In this document: positions 1-9,849 of the stretch, piece after piece
Numbering within the stretch: position 1 is the first letter of the stretch
Layout: each line of letters starts with the position of its first letter
From: Arion vulgaris
Lineage: Eukaryota; Mollusca; Gastropoda; Stylommatophora; Arionidae
Length of the DNA: 64,000 nt
NCBI GenBank assembly: GCA_020796225.1
Contig: CM036759.1
Location: forward strand, 20,161,813 to 20,225,812
Direction of reading: 5' to 3'
Program-made: the position numbers and the translations under genes
Notes under the pieces: model-generated
The model's database searches: none
What the model saw: only the letters and a program-made list of their open reading frames with translations
What the model was told of the DNA's origin: nothing

Positions 1-760
1 AATAGCTGTTTAATATGGTTTAATATTGTATGTGTTATGGTATTACTGAATACAATATGGATAGTAATAGTAATACTAGTTGCAGTAATAGTAACAATAT
101 TAAGAGTAATACGAATTAGTAATGATCAACGTGAGCAAAGTGAATGTGTTGAAAGTGATGTGCGATTAATTAGTAATAATAAAAATTATAACTATGCACT
201 ATGTGCTTTCTTTAGTAATGTTTAGAATTATAAATGTATGCGCTATGTAAGATCTTTGTGTTATATGTAGTAATGTTTAGAGTTACAATTCTATGGTTTC
301 TATGTTTTGTTATGTGATGTTCATAATCACACTTGTATGAGGTTTGTGCTTTGAATAGTAATGTTTACAACTACAATTCTATGATTTCTATGTTTTGTTG
401 TGTGATGTTCATAATCACACTTGTATGAGGTTTGTGCTTTGAATAGTAATGTTTACAACTACAATTGTATTATTTCTATGTTTTGTTGTGATGTTTACAA
501 TTAATTGATGAGTATGTTGTATATAATTAACACAATTGTATGATTTCTATGTTTTGTATAGTGTGATAAATTATACTTATGATGTATGTTTCATAGTATG
601 TTCAGAATTACAATTGTTGTATCTATGTGTTTTGTTTAGTAATGTTTAGAATTAGAGCCATGCCGTATAGTAATGTCAAGAATTACAAATGTAATATATG
701 TTTGTTTTCTATAGTTATAGTTAGAATTGCAGTTGTATGATCTATGTGTTTTGGTAAGAT
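1..760. repeat. Degenerate tandem repeat with 88-bp unit
   Basis: Two near-identical 88-bp copies (about 280-367 and 368-455) and a partial third share the phrase TTTCTATGTTTTGTTGTG. The surrounding 200-760 keeps degenerate versions of the phrase AGTAATGTTTAGAATTACAA. A 62-codon ORF at 37-225 is built from ATA/GTA-rich low-complexity sequence and I regard it as chance. No gene is seen. Confidence 0.7.
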
Positions 761-1124
761 ATGATTAAATAGTAGGTTAACGATGATGTGCCGTTTACCT
801 CAAGCATTAGCTGCTAGTTCATCTATTCAATCAATTTGTTATGTTTTTGATTCGTTACGAACTAGGCATCCTCACGATATCGAGATCACATTGTGAACGT
901 CTAAAACATGTTGAAAATGTAGAATCGCGTGTAGTCTACAACTGCACTGTGTTTACTTAAGTCATGAAAATAAGGTAAATAAGTAATATTCTGTCTGTAC
1001 TGAAGTGTTATTCTTTCACCTAATAGAGGACATGTATCAGTGTTACCCGTAGAATAGAGAATTCACTATGATAAAATTATTTATAATAGTGTAAATGACA
1101 CAAAAGTTAAACACTATATATCCT
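761..1124. other. AT-rich intergenic DNA
   Basis: Nothing recognised: no ORF of note, no repeat structure by eye. Confidence 0.5.
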
Positions 1125-1255
1125 GAGTGGCAGAGGTGGATAGAGCGATAGATTAAAGTGACAATCAATGAATCTCGCCGGTGCTTGAGAGTTTCTGCAC
1201 TACCGCTGAGATCTTCCTGTGTAAGAAAGAAATCGAAGCGCACGTGGTTACTAAC
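1125..1255 (+). mobile_element. tRNA-like SINE remnant (family C)
   Basis: GTGGCAGAGGTGGATAGAGC resembles a pol III A box. The downstream phrase GATCTTCCTGTGTAAGAAA recurs at 4260 and 16870, in both cases 3' of tRNA-like sequence. The B box is degenerate. The identification rests mainly on the shared 3' motif. Confidence 0.45.
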
Positions 1256-1270
1256 TGAATGATGGTCTTC

Positions 1271-1306
<36 letters not shown>
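1271..1306. repeat. (TCAA)n microsatellite
   Basis: About nine tandem ATCA/TCAA units lie just 3' of the SINE-like segment. The similar (AATC/AATG)n stretch at 16955-16970 follows another copy, so this is probably the SINE tail. Confidence 0.85.
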
Positions 1307-1307
<1 letters not shown>

Positions 1308-2335
1308 GTTAATCTAGCTTGCGTTTTCTAGCAAGTAACCATGTAAATAGGCCGTCGAGTGGAACGATTCATACATTACAATTACTTTCAGTATGAGAAT
1401 GAAGTTAGAAAATATTTCTACAGATCTCTAGTTGCACAATTATCTCATTAGAGTAACTATCGTATAATACTTCCATTATATGGTTAGTGATGCCTCCCAC
1501 CATCAGTTTCTTAATTAAAGGAATCTACATGTATTCACATATATTGACATCAGAATGAGAGAGAGAGAGAGAGAGAGCAGAAATGCATGCTTTAACTTCT
1601 GTAGTCAAAGTGTTGTAATGGAAAAGGGAATGCTTTCTTCAGCTGCAAAACGACTACCTGATTATTAAGACTAGGTTTCGGGATACGTAGGTCTGGTCAT
1701 TTGTTTCACTAGCAGTTTATTTCTCTTTAAATCTATATCTATTCGTCATTCAACTTCCATTCCAAGTGTTTGAATATCTCTTTCTACTCGCCATTCTACT
1801 CTCAGTTTCGATATTTCTGTTGTTCTAATCTCATTTCATTGTTTTCATGAGGTTCGCATTCAAATGTTACTTTGGATAACTTCACCATGTTATGTATGAC
1901 ATTAGTTTTTCATCCTATTTTACCTATGAATAGTTATGCCCACTCCCCAGACACGTTCTAATGTCTCTTTTATTTTTACTTGAACAGCCCAGATATTTTA
2001 CATTTGTAATATTTTCAATATTTTTATTATTTATGACAATAGATTGTTGACAACATATTTTGTAAGTGAACATTATTTTAGTCTTCTTTGCATTAAAAAA
2101 ATTTAAATGTATGGTCTACACTTGGGCTTTAAATAATCAAAATTAACTTTCGCAATAAATTAGCAATGTTTGAAGAAAAACTGTGTCACCTGCGTATTTT
2201 ATTTATGATATCATGTTTCCACCAATTCTGAACGTATCAAAATGTGTGCAATTTTTCACACCTGAAATCTCTCATTATATCGTCCACATAGATGTTAAAT
2301 AAATACGTAGACAGGATGCAGTCTTGTCTTACTTC
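1307..2335. other. AT-rich intergenic DNA with short (GA)n
   Basis: A (GA) run lies at about 1555-1577. Otherwise no gene or repeat was recognised. Confidence 0.5.
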
Positions 2336-2339
2336 CCTT

Positions 2340-2880
2340 TGCACGGCGAACTATTCTTATGTTCCGTCATCTACTCATCGTTTTCTTGCTGTTCATGACA
2401 CAATTATTTGATTCATTATCGTCGTTTAGCTTGTCCCTGTTAGAACTTGGCTGCCATGACAGCAACGCTAAATATTCCCCGACATGCCTGAGATATCAGG
2501 CTTCTGTTGCAGTCATACTTAACTCGTCTATGGACATCTTGCGCCCATTTCTCCTTGGACTTCCTCTCGTTTGACCATTATAATGTCCTCCAAAATAGTG
2601 TTTCTCAGACAATCATGTCGTTTTATATGTCCAAAATATTTCATTTTCCCTATTTTTCTCTTTCATCAATCATTACTATTCAATTTTATGCTGTAGCAAA
2701 ATTGACATATCTGTTCTTGTTTCTGTCAATAATATTCTGAGTCTCTTCTGTAGCACTTTCATTCAAAAGCATTGGTTGATTTTGCAACAGTTTTATCAAC
2801 AATTCATGTCTCACAGTCATATGTTGCCATGGAAAAAATGTATGCTTTTCAAAAGCTATTTGTTCTCTTTATATGTCCCC
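2340..2880 (-). mobile_element. RTE-like LINE, decayed C-terminal part
   Basis: Read on the minus strand, the sequence gives the motif MATYDCETW near 2825-2840, then a tyrosine/arginine-rich stretch, then KYFGHIKRHD near 2610-2650. These are typical of the region after the RT thumb in RTE-like non-LTR retrotransposons (compare the better copies at 4335-4815 and 29843-30165). The frame is broken several times, so it is non-functional. The plus-strand ORFs overlapping it are shadows. Confidence 0.65.
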
Positions 2881-3925
2881 CATTCCATATCTTATGTACT
2901 CAATTTACGATTAGATAAATCAAATATTTTGGGAATGCCATGCCTCTTCTATTCTTGCACAATTTATGATGGTGTGTATAGTCGAAGACGAATGTGTAAT
3001 CTATATATAATACAGGCATGAAGATAAACATTGTAATTTACGCATTTCTAGAATATATTTCTTAAGTTACAAATTGTAATATCTTGAGTCAATGCCCAAC
3101 CCAAAACCCTATTACACTGTATGCGTATGCTATTCTAGCTTTCTTTCTATCCTTGTTATGATAATACTAATATGATCTTGCTGGCATGGTTTATTAAACA
3201 GCAGCACAACAGTTGTTGCACAGATTCAAACTGCCTTTCTTTAGAAGGAAGTGGTATGCTAATCTATGTTATTTGCGACCATGTTGCACTATCACTCCAG
3301 TTCTTCAAACATATTGTATAGTAAATGTGAACGAAGACCTCCACTCTTGCTTGCATTATTGAATTGTTGATGAACGTTATTTCTCTAAGATATGTTTTGC
3401 ATTTTTCTCTTCATTTTCCACCATATTGTTTATATTCTGTGTGGAGTCTTCAAACATTTCTCTATAATACCACTTTCATCTTTCTAGTATTCGTTGTCTT
3501 TTGATAGTGTGACATCATTTGTTTTCTTTATTTTTTGCATGCAGGTATATCACCTCTTGCTGCTCTGAATTCCTTGAATTTCACTCCATTTTTCCTTGTA
3601 TGTACTGATCTTTAAGTTTATTGCAAGAGTTCGGTATATTATGTTTCTGTTATTTTCTAATTTCTCTTATGCAGCCTCGTTATTTAGCATTGTTACGATC
3701 TATGTCTACCTTCTTTAGTTCACGACTTTCTTCTATAAGGCTCAATGTTTCTTAACGATGTAGCTGCTTCATGCGTACATTGATTGGATTCATTATTTTG
3801 GGGTTCTACTCGATTGAAACAAACGTCACTATTTACTCAGGTGTCATGTCTTATTGACCAACTATAAGATCCTCAAATCCGTTATGGGCTTTGATGTTCT
3901 ACTTAGATGGTATATCACTTTAAGA
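2881..3925. other. AT-rich intergenic DNA
   Basis: T-rich sequence without a supported gene. It could include further decayed LINE, but I could not align it. Confidence 0.4.
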
Positions 3926-3927
3926 AA

Positions 3928-4100
3928 CGGATTAAAGTAACGTGTAGGCGTTCGCATATTGACTTGAACTCAAGAGGGTTGTGGGTTCAATTCGACATTC
4001 GACGTTCCACACATAAGAAAAGAAATTGTCCTTCATCCTTCTCTCCACTAGGGAGGATAAATATGAAGTGACAGGCACTTTGTACCATATGGGCCGAAAA
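3928..4100 (+). mobile_element. tRNA-derived SINE remnant
   Basis: A B-box-like GTGGGTTCAATTCGAC lies about 45 bp after an A-box-like GTGTAGGCGTTCGCATATTG. A non-tRNA body follows. This spacing is that of a tRNA-derived SINE head. It is too degenerate to be a tRNA gene. Confidence 0.55.
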
Positions 4101-4169
4101 GATTACTGGAAATTTGTATTATTTTTTATTAAATAACTTAAATCATGTTTGTGCGTATTTTAACACTAT

Positions 4170-4310
4170 TGATGGTTGTATTCTCAAATCTGTCAGTTTT
4201 GCCATCTTCACAATTACACCGAAAACGTTAACCAGTGCTATGGAGTTCATGCACTGGCAGTTTAAATCTTCCGGGGTAAGAAAAATATCTGAGCATAAAT
4301 AGGTATTCAG
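4170..4310 (+). mobile_element. SINE 3' part (family C)
   Basis: TTTAAATCTTCCGGGGTAAG followed by AAAAATATCTGAG matches the SINE-like 3' motif at 1204-1240 and 16870-16915. It is truncated, with no promoter boxes seen. Confidence 0.45.
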
Positions 4311-4334
4311 AATATTACAGTGATGATGGTACTA

Positions 4335-4815
4335 TCAGTCAACATCAAATAGCTTGTCCTGAGCAGAACTTTGCCGCCCTAACAGTCCTCCGGAATTTCT
4401 CTCTCATAGGCCAGATGTCCTTCCTCTGCAGCCGTTATGTTTAAACTATCAGTTACATCCTGAATCCATCTTCTCCGTGGTCTTCCTCTTCTTCTCTTTG
4501 CCGGTATGCCTCCTTCCATGATGGTCTTCTCCAGCCCTTCATGTCTTTTTATATGTCCAAAATATCTCAATTTTCTCTTTCTTATTTGTAGCCTCAGCCA
4601 GTTTTCTTTGATTTTGAGTTATGTCTGTATAGATCATTTTGTTCTCGACTCTGTACATGATATATGGAGGACTCTTCTGTAACACTTTTATTCAAAAGCA
4701 CATACGTGTTTTCCCACTGCCTTATTAAATATACATGCTTCACATCCATACGTTGCAACTGGGAATTTGCATGCTTTTGGTATTCTGATCTTTGTTTTCT
4801 TATCAGTCAGCCACA
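4335..4815 (-). mobile_element. RTE-like LINE, C-terminal end
   Basis: The minus-strand translation reads VATYGCEACIF, a CYRRVLHISCTE segment, LRYFGHIKRHEGLEKTIMEG, a basic GRPRRRWIQDVTDSLN stretch and a terminal GGKVLLRTSY. This is the order found at the C-terminus of RTE-like LINE ORF2 after the RT domain. A clean 63-codon frame survives at 4379-4570, with stops elsewhere. The same family is at 2340, 29843 and 60610. It is 5'-truncated and dead. Confidence 0.8.
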
Positions 4816-4873
4816 TGAATTACTTCCTCCTCCCTACCCCACAAATAAATAAAGCATACCATAATTATATACA

Positions 4874-4918
4874 TGTACTAGCTTTGGTAGTGCTATAAAA
4901 ACTACCAAAGCTAGTACA
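4874..4918. repeat. Perfect 17-bp inverted repeat (hairpin)
   Basis: TGTACTAGCTTTGGTAG (4874-4890) and its exact reverse complement (4902-4918) flank an 11-nt loop. GCTAGTACCAAAG occurs again a few bases downstream, inside the coding frame of the RT at 4929. The hairpin therefore looks like an inverted fragment copied from the neighbouring LINE. Confidence 0.85.
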
Positions 4919-4928
4919 AAAAAAAAGC

Positions 4929-6237
4929 TAGTACCAAAGAAAGCAGGAACGATAGAATGCGAAGAACACCGCACAATCAGCCTCATGAGTCACGTAACAA
5001 AACTACTTTTCAGCATTATTATGAGAAGGGTACGAAACAAAATAAGACCAGAAGTTAAGGAAGAACAATGTGGCTTTGTTGAACGCAGAGGAACAAACAA
5101 CGCAATATACACAATAAGAACAATAATGGAAAGATCAATAGAAATGAAGTTGGACTTATACCTATGTTTCATAGACTACGCGAAAGCTTTCGATAAAGTA
5201 AAACATGGAGAAATAATCAGCATGTTAGAAAGTATAAATATTGATGGTAAAGATCTTAGACTGATCAAGAATTTGTACTGGCAACAAACCGCAGCCATTA
5301 GACTAGAGAGTAAGATTGGAATCTATCAGGCGATACAGTTAGGAGTACGACAAGGGTGCGTACTCTCACCAGACCTATTCAATTTATATAGCGAAAACAT
5401 CATGAGATCTATAGAAGAAAAGACAGGAATAGCAGTCGGTGGACAAAATATAAACAACCTAAGGTACGCTGATGACACAATTCTCATGGCTACAAATGAA
5501 CACGATCTGCAAGACTTGATAGACATACTAGTGAGAGAAAGTGAAAAGAAAGGATTAAGCATGAATATAAAGAAAACAGAGGTTATGGTTGTCTCCAAGA
5601 AACAAGAAACACCAACATGCAATATCAAAATAAATAACACAACACTGAAACAAGTCCATCGATTCAAGTATCTAGGAACATTCTTAACACCAGATGGAAG
5701 ATGTACAACAGAGATTAGGAGTAGAATAGCTCAAACGAAAGCAGCTTTTATGAAAATGAAGAACACACTATGCGTGAACTCACTACCAATGACACTGCGA
5801 AAACGAGTACTCCAATGCTATATTGAATCAATTCTTATGTATGGCAGCGAATCATGGACACTGAACAAACAATCAATACGATCATTGGAAGCCACAGAGA
5901 TGTGGTTTTACAGAAGAATGTTGAGAATTCCATGGACAGCAAAGAAAACAAACGTGGAGGTTTTAAATCAGGCCTGCACACAAAGAAACCTTATCAAAAG
6001 AATAAGAATCCGACAATCAAGGTTCTTCGGGCATATAATGCGAAGAGAAGGTTTAGAACATTTGGTGACTACAGGTAAAATTCAGGGAAGGAGAGATCGT
6101 GGAAGACAGAGGAGAAGATGTTGGATGGCCTGACATCATGGTTCGACAAAATATCGACGTCAGAACTGATTACATGCACCAAGCAAAGAGAGTTGTGGAG
6201 AGACATGATCGCCTACGCCGGCAGGCATGGCACTTGA
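4929..6237 (+). pseudogene. RTE-like LINE reverse transcriptase (5'-truncated, one frameshift)
   Basis: This is the best-preserved RT in the window. From the Met at 4985 the frame runs 382 codons, but it is open back to about 4929 (VPKKAGT...EHRTISLM), so 4985 is not a true start. RT motifs: FIDYAKAFD (residues 62-70, catalytic Asp), [14 protein letters not shown] (120-133) and the active site LRYADD (159-164). The thumb and the C-terminal [16 protein letters not shown] and [15 protein letters not shown] blocks follow. The frame breaks near 6115 by an apparent 1-nt loss. In the next frame the expected LINE ending, [12 protein letters not shown] through LWRDMIAYAGRHGT, runs to TGA at 6235-6237, then TTGA repeats. 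The endonuclease domain and most RT fingers are missing. Expected role: nicking-primed reverse transcription of its own RNA. This copy is not functional. Clade (RTE versus Jockey-like) is uncertain. Confidence 0.9.
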
Positions 6238-6249
6238 TTGACTAGCTTT

Positions 6250-6675
6250 GCTGCGCAGTTTTGCATGGGATTTAATGTGGGAAATTGTTTCCTCTTGTAA
6301 CTGCTCTCTCTGATCGACTCAGCTTCAAATGGTTACCAGAGAAACAATGAGAAGTACATATTACCTGCTTGATGTTGACAAATAATACTAAATAAATGAA
6401 AATCTGATAGAGAAGTCGAACTTCACTAATCAACACTGGCCGTAAAAGTACAAATGGTACGAGGACTCAAGGCACGTATTTCGTGGACAACATGTTTCCT
6501 GTAACGATCACACTTGAAGGATCTAAACTTCAAGTACCTCTGAAGACGTCGAAGGCTCGCCTTTATGGTGAGGGAACCAGTCAAATGGTAAGCAGACCTC
6601 ATACAAAGCTCAGTCAGAAGCGCATTTCCAGGCGTCATGACTTTTAGGCTTTTAGAACAATTCGAATGTCTTTAC
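6250..6675. other. Intergenic; unassigned minus-strand ORF
   Basis: A 70-codon Arg-rich minus-strand ORF at 6426-6638 is less AT-rich than its surroundings. I do not recognise it. It could be upstream LINE or host sequence, or chance. Confidence 0.25.
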
Positions 6676-6679
6676 TGTT

Positions 6680-7625
6680 TTAGTTTAGTTTAGTCGTCGG
6701 ATCACCATCACTGCATGTCGAACACATTAGTCCATAAGTGCTCCGATCTCTCCCTCAGTATGTCCATCCGCGTGTGGCGACTAACGACACCAGTTCTTTG
6801 TTGGTTTATAATTCTTCTTTGTCTGCCAGCATAGCGTTCTTGTCGAGTACGCCACACCTAACATTTGAGTTCTTGCAGTCTGGTTAGTGTTGTAGATTCA
6901 CCGCTATTACGTGAATCATGTACACGTCCTCTCTCCCTTAAGGAATTTATAATATCAGCCTGGTCCATTGCTCGCCCGCTTTGTACAGCAGCCATACCTG
7001 CAAGCCAAAAATCAAACTGATCTTTGTCAGCTTAGACCTCCCCAGCGACTCCATCCAATGTCTCCTACCCCATCCTGTTTCAATCTTCATGAGCATACTC
7101 ATTGAGTCACTGAGAAAATATGCATGGATAAAAGTCTGTGATTCTAGCCAAATCATTGCTTTGGTAACCGCCATGATTTCCACAGTGAGACTGCTCGTTG
7201 TCACGGCAAAACCACCACTGTCTTCCTTCACAACATCTCCTCCGACCTGAGCAGTGAAAGCCCACGAGCTCTGCACATGTCGAATCACCGAACCATCCGT
7301 GTAAATGATTACATCATGCTCAGATGCGTTCTCAGAAATCAATGCCTGAACTGCTGCCTCCACGACAAGTGGGTTGTCTTGTCTGCTTTCTTTATCAAGT
7401 TTGATGCATACAGAAAAAGATGTCTTTACTGTTATAATATTTTTTTCGTACCGTTCGTTATATTTACCGTTCTATCATGGACAACTCATTCAGTCTCATC
7501 TATTGAATTGAGTTTGATATTTCTTGAATATATCAGTTAAGTTTGTTTCAGAGTTTCCAAAGTGAAGAACGGAAACCTTCAAATCTAAGGTGGTCAGACC
7601 GGAACGGATCAGATCTGGAGACAAC
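6680..7625 (-). mobile_element. RNase H-bearing LINE, 3' end
   Basis: The minus-strand frame, open from about 7460, reads LDKESRQDNPLVVEAAV, then an RNase H fold: VIIYTDGSVIRH (first Asp), LTVEIMAVTKA (Glu), YFLSDSMSM (second Asp). After about 7090 the frame shifts and continues as decayed RAMDQADI and LQELKCRCGVLDKN-like sequence. The 3' end, GTGATCCGACGACTAAAC followed by ACTAA repeats (6680-6700), matches 62930-62960, which defines a shared LINE terminus. 7560-7620 also matches 62860-62905. RNase H domains in non-LTR elements degrade template RNA. The copy is 5'-truncated and frameshifted. Confidence 0.8.
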
Positions 7626-7671
7626 CGTGAGGAGGCTGCTGTAATACTAAGTAAATTAGAACGTTTGGACA

Positions 7672-7805
7672 AAGATACGTATGTATAGTATCACATAAAT
7701 AGCAAGAAAGAAATTAATAATTAAATAACGAACATGGCATTGGAAAAAATTATTTAATTATTCATTTATTTCTTGCTTTGGTAGTACTATATTTACGTTT
7801 CTTTA
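7672..7805. repeat. Long imperfect inverted repeat (foldback)
   Basis: Arms 7672-7730 and 7750-7805 are reverse complements at roughly 75-85% by eye, including AATAATTAAATAA and GCAAGAAA. They are separated by about 20 nt. It could be a foldback transposon/MITE or a hairpin transcript. No clear target duplication was found. Confidence 0.7.
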
Positions 7806-8560
7806 TCCCAAGCGCCAATTTCAGAGTTTCCTATGTCGTTTCTTTGTTTCCTCAAACACTTTGCCTCCCACTTCAACTTCTGCTTTGTGATTCTTTAACA
7901 ATTTCTTCTCGAAAGTTCATATGTGTATAGTATATTCACAATGATCAACACGCTCTGGTCTAACAAATTAATCTCGTGTCTATGTTTAAAAGCGGTAAAT
8001 TATACTTAGACACAAGAATACTTAAGAAGTATATCAACAATAGTGACTGATAATTAGCAAGATCATATTAGTGATTTGTCTGATTAAATTCGTAGTTAAT
8101 CATGCGTTATTCATTGACAAAACTTGCTAGCAATACAACACCATGTATCCAACGGATTTCTTGATGTATTAGCGTGCAAGCGTACGTGTCTCTGTATCTC
8201 ATCTTCCATTCTTGCTAAAGATGTCTCACAGCAGCTGCCTGGTATGTTATCCGTTAGCGTAGAATATGCCTACTTAACGGGAAACACGCAACTTTACAGT
8301 CATCCTTGAACAAACATGGCTGCTAGAATAAATATACAATAACGGAAGGGAATAAGGAAGAGGAAAGAGCATATCGTTTAATAGATAATAATAAACAGAG
8401 AACAATTATGCAAGAAGAACCTACTTGATAAGCTTTTTTTTTCTCCCTTTTCACAAACCACCAGTACAATATATGATTTCAATTGTTTAAATTTGGGAGC
8501 CTACACTTGAAAACATCAAACAACCACTAAGATATTTGATTAATGTTAATTTGTCTGTCT
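7806..8560. other. AT-rich intergenic DNA
   Basis: 7810-7900 resembles 49290-49350 weakly (TTCAATT/ACTTC..CTGCTTTGTGATT), possibly a shared old repeat. No gene seen. Confidence 0.35.
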
Positions 8561-8577
8561 ATCTACTAAAGATATAA

Positions 8578-8805
8578 AGATGCATGGTTGACTTCAATAC
8601 ACCTGGTTTTACCCACTATGGCTTTATCCCTCTCCACAGAAGTGATACGCCACCAGCCGAAATTAATGTAATAATCATGCAACTTCACAGCCCCTGTAAC
8701 AGTCTTAGAGATCTCAGAAAGAAATGCACTCTGTGAACAGAACGACATGGTCCGGATTCAAACTATGAACCATTGGAACGCAAGGCAACGGCTTAAGCAC
8801 TTAGT
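8578..8805 (-). mobile_element. tRNA-derived SINE, family A
   Basis: On the minus strand the head begins near 8805 with an A-box-like AACTAAGTGCTTAAGCCG and a B box TAGTTTGAATCCGGACC. It runs through a shared body to GAAGTCAACCATGC at 8578. The body aligns along its length with 21403-21618 and 59838-60085. A 60-codon ORF here is a shadow. Confidence 0.8.
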
Positions 8806-8845
8806 TCTCCCTATATGTATGTCTCTGTGATTCTATCATTTAGTT

Positions 8846-9055
8846 TACATATATATATATATACAACTTATATATATATACTCGTATATATATATGCATT
8901 AATATGCACGTGTTAATTTTCACAAAACCTCACAAGTGTATATAACGATATTTTTTATTTATAATATGCATGCTAGCGTGCGCGTGCTTGTGTATGCTTG
9001 TGCGTGTGCGCGCGTGTATGAGGGAAAGAATTAGAGAGAGAGAGGGAGAGAAAAT
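8846..9055. repeat. Microsatellite cluster (TA)n, (GT/GC)n, (GA)n
   Basis: Runs of TATATA at about 8849-8895, a TG/CG-rich stretch at 8968-9020 and GAGA runs at 9034-9050. Confidence 0.8.
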
Positions 9056-9700
9056 ATTTATATGTCCCTAATCAGTTCATCTGTTTTATGTCCAATCGTT
9101 TAAATTTCCGCTATTTACACATTTTTAAAAATGTTTTACTTCCCTCCTTGCTCACTCCATGATCTTCGCTTCAGTATTTTTTAGCACTAAAGTTTCTATA
9201 TCAACACAGCTTACTTGCGTAGATCTCTCCAAACAACATCCAAATTTGCCTGCTCGGTGTATGTTTGTTTTCATACAGCCAATTAGTCTGACGCCATCTT
9301 TGTCAGCCATCTTGTTATCTCAACTGTCAGTCGTTCGTATAACCAGCGCGTATTCTGGTTTAATCTTACAAGTGGCTTCCAAAAAAGAACAAAAATATCT
9401 GAAAATTTGGTGCATTTCTGGGTTAATAAACTTAACGCCCAGTTAAAGTGTTGTTGATTTAAACGAGGTTGCTATGAACAAAGCTGATGCAATGTTGAAT
9501 TACCTTCTTATCGTGAGGGTAACACGTTTTCCTGCTCGTTTACAGTTGAAGCATGTGTTGAGTTTCATTTTAAATATTTGTATATTAAACTACTTAACTT
9601 ATATAATCAAAATTTAGACATTCAACGATTAGGTTCATTTTAAATATGGTCTGAAATTTGTTTGCGCATCTTTGGAGGTTTACATGAAGGATTTAATTTA
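9056..9700. other. AT-rich intergenic DNA
   Basis: A 95-codon ORF at 9159-9446 has no recognisable motif and I treat it as chance. Nothing else seen. Confidence 0.4.
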
Positions 9701-9764
9701 GAGTTTGAATAGAATGCACATATTTCAAATTTATCAAATAGAATGGAAGACAGAGATAAAAACC

Positions 9765-9849
9765 TGGCAAGAATCAAGCAAAACTTAATGGATATAGGGA
9801 AAAAAATACAACATCTTGCAAGGATCATGGAAAACTTAATGGGTATAGC
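9765..9849. repeat. 51-bp tandem repeat interrupted by an hAT element
   Basis: Units beginning TGGCAAGAATCA (9765) and TTGCAAGGATCA (9816) are 51 bp apart. A third unit, TTGCAATGATCAATCAAAAC, appears at about 12101, directly after the hAT element, so the transposon split the array. Confidence 0.7.
9842..9849. repeat. hAT target-site duplication, left copy
   Basis: GGTATAGC precedes the element. GGTATAGA follows at 12081-12088. Seven of eight bases match, and 8 bp is the hAT norm. Confidence 0.75.

Noticed and set aside
2359..3021. Plus-strand ORFs near 2.4-3.0 kb
   Set aside because: Those at 2359-2740 are antisense shadows of the minus-strand LINE fragment. The one at 2776-3021 has no motif.
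5326..5667. 113-codon minus ORF
   Set aside because: Shadow of the plus-strand RT domain.
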